From assembly GCF_022024275.1 (NCBI RefSeq), contig NZ_CP091804.1, positions 248,001 to 312,000 on the forward strand: a stretch of 64,000 nt of DNA, in the 5' to 3' direction. The notes below the pieces were generated by a model. The model was given only the letters and a program-made list of their open reading frames with translations, was not told the DNA's origin and ran no database searches. Below are positions 57,388 to 64,000 of this stretch, piece by piece. Positions within the stretch are counted from its first letter, which is position 1; every line of letters starts with the position of its first letter. The position numbers and the translations under genes were made by a program. The stretch comes from Sphingopyxis sp. BSN-002 (GTDB taxonomy: Bacteria; Pseudomonadota; Alphaproteobacteria; Sphingomonadales; Sphingomonadaceae).

Positions 57388-58299
57388 ATGGCCGACACCC
57401 TCATGATCGGCATCAGGTTCCTCCTTTTCGCGGACCTGATGCTGATCTTGGGGCTGGCGGCATTCCCGCTTTACGCGCTCGGCCGCCTTGAGGGTGACGT
57501 GACCGGCATTACCGCCGGGTTCGCGGTCGCGCAGCCCTGGCTGTGTGGCGTCGGTTTCCTCGCGTCGCTCGGTGGGATGCTCACTCTCACTGCGAGTATG
57601 CAGGGCGTCGCCGTCGGCGATGTCGCGCCGGCAATGTTCGTCTCGATGGCGACCGAAACCGAGGTCGGCAGAGCATGGATCGCAAGGATGCTGGCGCTGG
57701 GTGTGGCGATCGTCGCGGCCGGGCAGCTCCGCAGGCGGCCGTCGGGCGCCGGCATCATATTGACCCTCGCATCGGCAATCGCCCTGGCAAGCCTCGCCTG
57801 GTCCGGTCACGCCGCCGCCAGCGAAGGGCTTGCGGGAACCATCCATCGCGCCGCCGACGCGCTCCATATGATCGCCGCCGGGATATGGCTCGGCGCCATC
57901 GCCGCGTTTCTCGTTCTTCTCCGTCCCGCAGCCGATGATGGCGAGCAGCCGAGGTTTCGCATAGCAGCGCAAAGTCTCGAGCGCTTCGCCCGGGTCGGCA
58001 CCGGCTGCGTGATCGCGATCGCCGCAACCGGCCTGATCAACTTCGAAATCATTGTGGGACTGGACAGCGCGAGCCGCGTGCTTCGCTCAACCTACGGATA
58101 TCTGCTCATCGCCAAGCTTCTGCTCTTTTCAGGCATGCTCGCGTTGGCCGCTCTGAACCGCTGGCGGCTGACCCCGGCCCTTGCCGACACAGATGGCAGG
58201 CCTTCGAGCACTGCAATTCGCCGCAGCCTTGCGCTCGAGGCGAGCGCTGCCGCCAGCATCCTTGCTCTTGTCGCGATACTCGGGACGCTTGAACCCTGA
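57388..58299 (+). CDS. copD: Inner-membrane copper protein CopD
   Basis: A 303-residue polytopic protein with about eight membrane helices, including SLAWSGHAAASEGLAG and HMIAAGIWLGAIAAFLVLL, whose histidines are typical of the CopD domain. It is thought to take copper from CopC into the cytoplasm. It directly follows copC, opposite in direction to the copAB/sigma unit. Confidence 0.9.
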   Translation: MADTLMIGIRFLLFADLMLILGLAAFPLYALGRLEGDVTGITAGFAVAQPWLCGVGFLASLGGMLTLTASMQGVAVGDVAPAMFVSMATETEVGRAWIARMLALGVAIVAAGQLRRRPSGAGIILTLASAIALASLAWSGHAAASEGLAGTIHRAADALHMIAAGIWLGAIAAFLVLLRPAADDGEQPRFRIAAQSLERFARVGTGCVIAIAATGLINFEIIVGLDSASRVLRSTYGYLLIAKLLLFSGMLALAALNRWRLTPALADTDGRPSSTAIRRSLALEASAAASILALVAILGTLEP

Positions 58300-58498
58300 T
58301 CCCTCCCGCCGCCTGTCCGGCCTGCCTTGGCTGTTGGGGGCGGTCGATCTCGCGGCTGGAAGAATCGAAAGCCGTCACGGCCAAAACTTGAAGACTTCCA
58401 GGCAATTCCCGGCATGCAACCCGGCCCATTCCAACCCTTCCGGCTCCGTTCGTTGCGTTTCCTTCCGCTTCTGATAACCGTTGAGCGAGGGAGGGCTT

Positions 58499-60937
58499 AT
58501 GGGCGACGAGGCGGCAAAATGGTCAGCTGTGCAGGGGCTGTTCGATCAATTGGTCGACCTGCCACCGTCCGATCAGGATCGCTTGCTCGACCGGTCCGAT
58601 GCTCCAGCCGAAGTCGTTGCCAAAGCCAGGGCCATGCTCATCGCCGACCGCGCCGCAGGGGTACTCGACCGGGGGTCGCCGTTGTTTGCCGGCGAGCAGG
58701 AACCCGCGGGCGACTTTACATCGCTTGCCACCGGACAGGTCATCGGAGGCTTCACGATCGACGCCCATCTGGGTCGCGGCGGCATGGGCGAAGTCTATCT
58801 GGCGCATCGCACGACCGACGATTTCGTCCAGACGGTTGCGATCAAGCTGTTGCGCATCGAGGCATCGGATCGTGCCCAGCTTTTTTCCCGCGAGCGCCGC
58901 CTGCTCGCCAGCCTGAATCATCCCAATATCGCCCGGTTGATCGACGGCGGCGTGTCAGCGGACGGTCGGCCCTATATGGTGATGGACTATGTCGACGGAC
59001 AACCGATCGACGTCTTCGTCCGCGAGCATGAAACGGATCTTGCCAACCGCCTGCGGCTGTTTGGCGACATATGCGATGCGGTGGCCTATGCTCACGCCCA
59101 CCTTGTGGTGCACCGTGACCTTAAGCCGTCTAACATCATGATCGACGGAACGGGTGAGGTGAAACTGCTCGATTTCGGAATCGCCAAGCTGATCGACGGC
59201 GATTTTGCGGCGCCCGAGACAACCCAGGCGATGCTGACGCCTGATTATGCCGCGCCGGAGCAATTGGGCGGCGAACAGGTAACGGTTTCAACCGATGTCT
59301 ATGCCCTCGGCACCATATTGTTTCAGCTGCTCACAGGCAGTTCGCCATGGCAACGCGACGGCAGCTCGGTTCCGATGATGGTGCGACGCATCCTGCAGGA
59401 GGATCCCCCGCTGCCGAGCAAGATTGCCGCGCGCGAGGGAGCGCCGGTCCGCGCGCAAGCGATCGGCGGCGATCTGGATGCCATCATATTGAAGGCGATG
59501 CGGCGCGACCCCGATCAGCGCTATGGAAGCGTGTCCGATCTGGCCGACGACGTCGCACGGCATCTGGCCCTGAAGCCCGTCAAGGCACGCGAGGGAACGA
59601 CGCGCTATCGGTTCGGGCGTTTTGTGCGCCGCAACAAGCTGGCGGTGACGGCGGGCGCGGCGGCCGTTACCGCGCTGCTCGTAGGCGTGGGCGGCATCGT
59701 CTGGCAATCGCATCAGACCGCGATCGAGCGCGACCTCGCGCAGGATGCGGCGCGACGCTCGGCATCGATCAACCAGATGTTGCAGATCATGCTGCGCGAC
59801 ACCGCGGAAGCTGATGTCGGGGACGAGGTGACGGTCAAGCAGATGCTCAACTCGACCGCCGATCGCCTGGTCAATTCCGTCGATACCAGCGCAGACTCGG
59901 CGACACTCGTGTCGACCCTGTTCGACCTCTACATCAACCTCGAGGATCCGGTCGGTGCCGACGCGCTGATCACCAAGGCGATGGCGCGCGGCATCGGCAA
60001 GAGCGACGCCGTGGCAACGGCGCAGTTGAAGGTCCGCGCCGCGGCTTCGGCTGCATCCTTGGGAAAGATCGACGCCATGGCGCCGCTCATCGATGCCGCC
60101 GAGCCGGTCTTTCGAACCGATCCCGTCCGGTTTCGCCGTGAGCTGGTGGATGTAAACCTGACTCGCGCACAGCTGTTTCGCCGGACCGGTCGGATCGAAG
60201 ACGCCATCACGCTGCTGACGCACACGCTCGACAACGCCGACATCGCCTATGCCGACAATTATCGCGACCGGATGACGGTCTACAACAATCTGCTCGCCTA
60301 TATGATCGAGGCGAATCAGGTCGATGCGATGCCCGCTATCTTCGACCGGGCGGACAAGATTACAGCTGCGAACAAGCAAGGCGACAGCACCCTGGCGCTG
60401 GCCATGGACCAGCTGAAAGCCGTGCGCTTCGCCAAGCTGGACCAGCCTGCCCGCGCCGAGCCGATCCTCCAGCGTGTCATCGCGCGTCGCCGTGCGGCAT
60501 TCGGCCGATCGGCCGGGCTCGCGGTCGATCTGTTTCATCTTGGCCGCGTCAAGATTTCGCTCGGCAAATATAGGGAAGCCAGCCTGCTGCTCGGCGAGTC
60601 CTGGCCTATGGCGAACGAGAAGCTCAGCCCGGCTGCGCAGCCGACGCTGATCATCGGGGGAACATTGATCGAAGCGCTGGCCGAAACGGGCGATATCGCG
60701 CAGGCGAATGTCGTGCTCGGAAAAGTCGATCAGATCCTGAAAGATATGCCCTCCGGACCGGTGAACGCCATCGTCGATCGCGCAAGGGCAATCACGCTGC
60801 TCAAGATGGGGCGCGTCGCCGAAGCCACAGCCGCTGCCGACCGGGCGGAGGCGATCTTCAAGGCGATGGGCCCAACCGGCGAAACCTATCTGAAAGCGTT
60901 TCCCGCGCTCCGCAAACGACTGGCGGCTGGACGCTAG
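58499..60937 (+). CDS. Membrane serine/threonine protein kinase with TPR-like C-terminus
   Basis: An 812-residue Hanks-type kinase. The kinase domain has GRGGMGEVYLA (P-loop), VAIKLL, HRDLKPSNIM (H205), DFGIAKL and TPDYAAPEQ. A membrane helix (LAVTAGAAAVTALLVGVGGIV, about 380-400) leads to an alpha-helical, TPR-like periplasmic region. The ATG at 58499 has GGGAGGG upstream; the in-frame TTG at 58481 is less likely. Its stop lies eight bases from that of a convergent ECF43-type sigma gene, a pairing known for kinase-activated sigma factors. Confidence 0.9.
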   Translation: MGDEAAKWSAVQGLFDQLVDLPPSDQDRLLDRSDAPAEVVAKARAMLIADRAAGVLDRGSPLFAGEQEPAGDFTSLATGQVIGGFTIDAHLGRGGMGEVYLAHRTTDDFVQTVAIKLLRIEASDRAQLFSRERRLLASLNHPNIARLIDGGVSADGRPYMVMDYVDGQPIDVFVREHETDLANRLRLFGDICDAVAYAHAHLVVHRDLKPSNIMIDGTGEVKLLDFGIAKLIDGDFAAPETTQAMLTPDYAAPEQLGGEQVTVSTDVYALGTILFQLLTGSSPWQRDGSSVPMMVRRILQEDPPLPSKIAAREGAPVRAQAIGGDLDAIILKAMRRDPDQRYGSVSDLADDVARHLALKPVKAREGTTRYRFGRFVRRNKLAVTAGAAAVTALLVGVGGIVWQSHQTAIERDLAQDAARRSASINQMLQIMLRDTAEADVGDEVTVKQMLNSTADRLVNSVDTSADSATLVSTLFDLYINLEDPVGADALITKAMARGIGKSDAVATAQLKVRAAASAASLGKIDAMAPLIDAAEPVFRTDPVRFRRELVDVNLTRAQLFRRTGRIEDAITLLTHTLDNADIAYADNYRDRMTVYNNLLAYMIEANQVDAMPAIFDRADKITAANKQGDSTLALAMDQLKAVRFAKLDQPARAEPILQRVIARRRAAFGRSAGLAVDLFHLGRVKISLGKYREASLLLGESWPMANEKLSPAAQPTLIIGGTLIEALAETGDIAQANVVLGKVDQILKDMPSGPVNAIVDRARAITLLKMGRVAEATAAADRAEAIFKAMGPTGETYLKAFPALRKRLAAGR

Positions 60938-60945
60938 GCGAAAAT

Positions 60946-61512
60946 TCAGGCCGCCATTTCAACGTGGATCCACGCGCGCGCCTGCACCCACCAGCGCCGC
61001 ACTGTGCGATCAGAGACGCCAAGCACCGCCGCCGTCTCTTTCTCGTCGAGGCCCGCAAAAAAGCGACAATCGACCACCTTGGCAAGATTGGCGTCGACCT
61101 CGGACAAGGCTTTCAGCGCTTCGCCCAGTTTCACGATCTCGGCATCCTCCGGGATCGCGGCGGCCATCGAATCGAGGCTTTGCGTGAAGCTGTAGGATGG
61201 AGCATCGCGTTTCGATGCCATACGCGCACGCGCGGCATCGATCAGGATATGGCGGATCGCGGTCGCCGCGCAGCCCAGAAAATGCGACTGGCTCTCCCAG
61301 CCATCGCGGCGCTGCAATTTGACATAGGCCTCATTGATCAGCGCCGTCGGCTGAAGTGTCTGGGGCTGACCGGCCCGAAAATGCTCACGCCGCGCGATGA
61401 CCCGAAGCTCGCTGTAAAGGAGCGCGATCAGGTCATCGGCCCTTCCGGGAAAATCGGACGCCGCACTCGTATCGGGGTCGATCGACTTTCTCCGCACCTG
61501 CCATGGGACCAC
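60946..61512 (-). CDS. ECF43-type (kinase-linked) sigma factor
   Basis: A 188-residue sigma factor of the TIGR02999/ECF43 style. It has LLYSELRVIARREHF, LQPTALINEAYVKLQRRDGW and HFLGCAATAIRHILIDAARAR in sigma2 and DEKETAAVLGVSDRTVRRWW in sigma4. The acidic core-binding DAED-type patch of ordinary ECF factors is replaced by QPTALINE, as in members activated by phosphorylation of a threonine. It converges on a Ser/Thr kinase. GTG at 61512 is assumed as start; later GTGs are possible. Confidence 0.87.
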   Translation of the reverse strand: MVPWQVRRKSIDPDTSAASDFPGRADDLIALLYSELRVIARREHFRAGQPQTLQPTALINEAYVKLQRRDGWESQSHFLGCAATAIRHILIDAARARMASKRDAPSYSFTQSLDSMAAAIPEDAEIVKLGEALKALSEVDANLAKVVDCRFFAGLDEKETAAVLGVSDRTVRRWWVQARAWIHVEMAA

Positions 61513-61595
61513 CCGATGGGTCCATCAAATTTATGCGGACCGATCAGCGCTTTGGCAAGCGGCAAAGAGCCTTAAGGACCGACGCCCGGGCGCGA

Positions 61596-62147
61596 TCAGG
61601 CTCCGAGATCCCGCGCAAGCGCGAGTGCCTGCTCTTTCGACGAGGGGCTGGAGGGCAGCGTGATGACCGCGAATTTGTCGTCGCCGATGAACACGCCCAG
61701 CGAGTCGATCTTGGCGGTCCAGAAAGCCGATTTACCGAGCCCCTCGACAGGCTCGACCGTCGCGCCGAACGCCTCCGAAGATTCCTTCGTGGTTTTCAGC
61801 GTGAGGGCCATTGCCTCCGGCGTGTTGTCGCTGATCGGCGACCAGCGCAGCAGGACCGTCGCGCGGCTGCCATCCTCCATGATATAGCTGCATTCGGACG
61901 TGGTCGCGTCGCCACCGCCGCTGGAGACATGGACCAGACCCAGGCTGGCCTCGGCAACTGGCTTGCCCGCCGTCTTGGCCATCTTGGCCTTGTCGACCAT
62001 CGCGCAGGCGTCGGCGGCGTTCCAGTCCGCGGGGGCGGCACCCTTCGCATCGGCTCGTTCACCGGTTTTGGCGGCGTCGCCCGATTGGCCGCAACCCGCC
62101 AGCGCCAGCGAGCCGGCGACGAGGGCAATGGATAAGCATGTCTTCAT
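61596..62147 (-). CDS. Predicted lipoprotein, unknown function
   Basis: A 183-residue protein with a lipoprotein signal (SLALAGC, C19). The mature part has CAMVDKAKM, CSYIMEDGS and GLGKSAFW, loosely like DUF3558-type lipoproteins; two cysteines could form a disulfide. It is followed upstream (in transcription) by a 291-residue exported protein. No function can be assigned. Confidence 0.7.
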   Translation of the reverse strand: MKTCLSIALVAGSLALAGCGQSGDAAKTGERADAKGAAPADWNAADACAMVDKAKMAKTAGKPVAEASLGLVHVSSGGGDATTSECSYIMEDGSRATVLLRWSPISDNTPEAMALTLKTTKESSEAFGATVEPVEGLGKSAFWTAKIDSLGVFIGDDKFAVITLPSSPSSKEQALALARDLGA

Positions 62148-62178
62148 GATAGTCGGTCCTTTTCAAGCGACGGCGGTG

Positions 62179-63054
62179 TCAGCCGCAGGTCCCGGCGCGA
62201 TTGCCCGTGCGATCGGCGGCGTAGAAATCGAAATAGCCGATGAGCGACGGATCGGCATTTCGTCCGATGCCGATCAGTTCGCGACCATTGGGGCTCATCC
62301 CGAAATAGGCGCGATGCTTGATCGGCGATCCGTCGAGACCGATTTCGGTCATGCTGAGGATCATCGTGCGGCCCTTGATGACGCCCGTAACCCGGCCCTG
62401 AAGCAACTCGTAGCATCCGGTTACCTGATCGCCCTGTTGCGTCAGGCTGATCTTCCCCCAGCCGCTATGTCCCTGATACGTGCCCGTCACATTGGGCATT
62501 TTCGCCACGTTGGTCAGTTGCTTTCCGTAACCGTGAAAGCCGGTGAGCGCCGAATATTCGTCGCCGGCATAGTTATCGACGACGGTCAGACGCACCCAGC
62601 GCCCGACGGGCAGGAATTCGGGGTCGAAGGAAAAGCTCTGATTTTTCTTGAGCGGCTTCAGCGTCACCGCGGCGACGGTTTCGAAACCGCTGGTGGACGA
62701 GGTGTCGGACACTTCGACCGTCACCGATCTCACTGCTTTTGCATCGCGATTGAGCGGGCCGGCGTCGAAGGAGATACGGCTGAGTTCGGTACGCTCCGCC
62801 AGTTCGAGAACGAACACGGGCGACGGCGAGGCCTGCCCGGTCCAGTCGGTTATGTCAGACCCGTCGATCAGGTTGAGCGGGCTGCTGTCCATCTGGCTGA
62901 TCAGAACATCGTCGGGGTAGGCAACGAGACGAGCACCCTCGGCAAAGGCGAAGAGGTCGGGTTCGCCCTTGGTCTGCGCGGCGACGATGCCCGTTCCGGC
63001 AAACATTGCTGCCGCTCCGATCAGAGCGGCGGATAATGTGCGAAGTCCGGTCAT
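62179..63054 (-). CDS. Exported protein with discoidin-like (F5/8 type C-like) domain
   Basis: A 291-residue protein with a signal peptide ending VAAQ. Residues ~25-170 (VLELAERTELSRISFDAG, VTVEVSDTSSTSGF, GRWVRLTVVDNY) resemble galactose-binding/discoidin folds; the remainder has GTYQGHSGWGKISLTQQGD and ends in ...GTCG. It may bind glycans or surface polymers. It is first in a two-gene unit with the lipoprotein. Confidence 0.68.
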   Translation of the reverse strand: MTGLRTLSAALIGAAAMFAGTGIVAAQTKGEPDLFAFAEGARLVAYPDDVLISQMDSSPLNLIDGSDITDWTGQASPSPVFVLELAERTELSRISFDAGPLNRDAKAVRSVTVEVSDTSSTSGFETVAAVTLKPLKKNQSFSFDPEFLPVGRWVRLTVVDNYAGDEYSALTGFHGYGKQLTNVAKMPNVTGTYQGHSGWGKISLTQQGDQVTGCYELLQGRVTGVIKGRTMILSMTEIGLDGSPIKHRAYFGMSPNGRELIGIGRNADPSLIGYFDFYAADRTGNRAGTCG

Positions 63055-63102
63055 ATTGAGAATGTCCTTTCGATCGGAGGCAGGTATTGGCGTAGGGTCG
63101 GC

Positions 63103-63540
63103 CTATTGCGGGTCCCTGGTTTTTCCGGCTGCGGTCAAAATGTCCCGAACCAACCCGATAGGGTCGGCGTTCGCCGGTCCGGGGGTTTCGCCCCTGGTCC
63201 CGGCTTTTCCGATGACGGTGCGTACGACAGTCTCGGCATCCTGCACGCGCCGGGCGCCTTTCGCGCCGAGCACGCTCGTGGCGAGGTCGGCGACGCTGCG
63301 GTCACCGATCGATTGCGACGGCGTATAGGCCGGGTCGGTCGCATAGGGATCGACGGCTGCGGGTTCGGCATAGGGGTCCGCCGCCGCATCCCCTTGATCA
63401 TAAGCGGCTTCATCATAGGCACCATCAGCGTCCGTCGGCAGTTCGGCGGCGTCTTCGGCCGCGAACTGGGCGTGGGCCGGGACGGCTGTCAGACCGGCGG
63501 CGGTCATCAGGGCAAAAGTCACCCAGAACATTGGTCGCAT
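63103..63540 (-). CDS. Small exported Asp/Tyr/Pro-rich protein, unknown
   Basis: A 145-residue protein with a signal peptide (LMTAAGLTAVPAHAQ). A low-complexity middle (EAAYDQGDAAADPYAEPA) has several DPYA repeats, followed by a helical C-terminus (VADLATSVLGAKGARRVQDA). ATG at 63540 has GGGAGTG upstream. I do not recognise a family. Confidence 0.6.
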   Translation of the reverse strand: MRPMFWVTFALMTAAGLTAVPAHAQFAAEDAAELPTDADGAYDEAAYDQGDAAADPYAEPAAVDPYATDPAYTPSQSIGDRSVADLATSVLGAKGARRVQDAETVVRTVIGKAGTRGETPGPANADPIGLVRDILTAAGKTRDPQ

Positions 63541-63637
63541 GATCTTCACTCCCTCGATAAGCGCCCCGGAGGACGGGGTCGTCCTTCCCAACTAGACGGC
63601 GCCGCGCATCCAAAGCGGACACGGGCGAGCCCGATTT

Positions 63638-64000
63638 CTACCGGATGGGTCGGGGTTGTTTGCCAAGCTTGACCTGCTTGGCGACCAGCGCGGCCTCCGC
63701 CGCTGATTGCCGGAGCTTGGAATCGTCGATTTCCTTCTGGAATTTGGGCACGAACTCCTTGTTGACCTGCTGGTTGATCTTCATCGTCCCGAGCTCCGGG
63801 GTCGTCTGGGCAATCTGCGCCGCGCGCGGCCCCATCTGCGCCGCCAACGCCGCCACATTGTCGAAGCACAGACTGTCGTTGCACTGCTTCGTCCAGATCG
63901 CCTGCGCCAAGGTGCCCATCGCGCTAGAAACGTCCTGCGATTTGCGTGCTTGCGCATCGGCGACATAGGATTGCGCGCGCTTTTTCGCTTCGACGAAGAG
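63638..64000 (-). CDS. Uncharacterised protein, 5' end cut by window edge
   Basis: The frame is open from the right edge to a stop at 63638, giving at least 120 residues. It is hydrophilic and helical, with a possible cysteine pair (KQCNDSLCFDN) and a basic C-terminus (VKLGKQPRPIR). It opens with FVEAKKRAQSYVADAQARK, so the true start lies outside. I do not recognise it; type IV secretion or surface-machinery proteins sometimes look like this, but that is guesswork. Confidence 0.65.
   Translation of the reverse strand, partial: LFVEAKKRAQSYVADAQARKSQDVSSAMGTLAQAIWTKQCNDSLCFDNVAALAAQMGPRAAQIAQTTPELGTMKINQQVNKEFVPKFQKEIDDSKLRQSAAEAALVAKQVKLGKQPRPIR

Overview
The window is high-GC, gene-dense DNA that looks like a chromosomal segment of a Sphingomonadales alphaproteobacterium. 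Sphingopyxis is my best guess at genus, from memory only. The reasons are the fused ispDF gene, the order ntrB-ntrC-ntrY-ntrX-hfq-hflX, an Hfq made of two tandem Sm domains, a MetRS without zinc-knuckle cysteines, and many TonB receptors and Tat-exported proteins. I see no prophage, insertion sequence, CRISPR array or plasmid replication gene.

Left part (1-19192): housekeeping. A divergent ispDF (cut by the left edge) faces a plus-strand run of dusB, the two nitrogen two-component pairs NtrBC and NtrYX, a double-domain hfq and hflX. Convergent to it is a minus-strand run of mazG, a small membrane protein, an MBL hydrolase, tatD, metG, holB and tmk. A cell-wall group follows (D,D-carboxypeptidase, RlpA, MltB), then tRNA-Ser(UGA).

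Middle (19195-39869): a 2OG-Fe(II) oxygenase, a large autotransporter with a candidate leader hairpin, and a FecI-FecR-TonB transducer cassette. Next come a pair of acyl-CoA dehydrogenases with a LiuR-like site upstream, an MBL-fold hydrolase, a Phd/YefM-PAS fusion protein, TadG/TadE proteins, a YghU-type GST, a CaiB-type CoA transferase and a PD40-propeller amidohydrolase.

Right part (39962-64000): tRNA-Ser(CGA) with a terminator is followed by a tight eight-gene cluster. It holds an SPFH/SHOCT protein, two DUF4178 zinc-ribbon proteins, two small membrane proteins (one DUF350), a membrane-bound spermidine-synthase-like protein, a Tat-lipoprotein FAD oxidoreductase and SpeD. This looks like a dedicated membrane-linked polyamine system. 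A HutC-type GntR regulator then converges on a TonB receptor-PepSY-PepSY operon; both carry the same TGTATATAC(A/G) palindrome at their starts.

The copper locus (copB, copA, ECF sigma, periplasmic metal sensor, small membrane anti-sigma candidate; divergent copCD) has a cnrYXH-like gene order. Three start regions carry GAGGG-N16-CGTAT, which I read as the promoter motif of the local sigma factor. Beyond it, a Ser/Thr kinase converges on an ECF43-type sigma gene, followed by uncharacterised exported proteins to the right edge.
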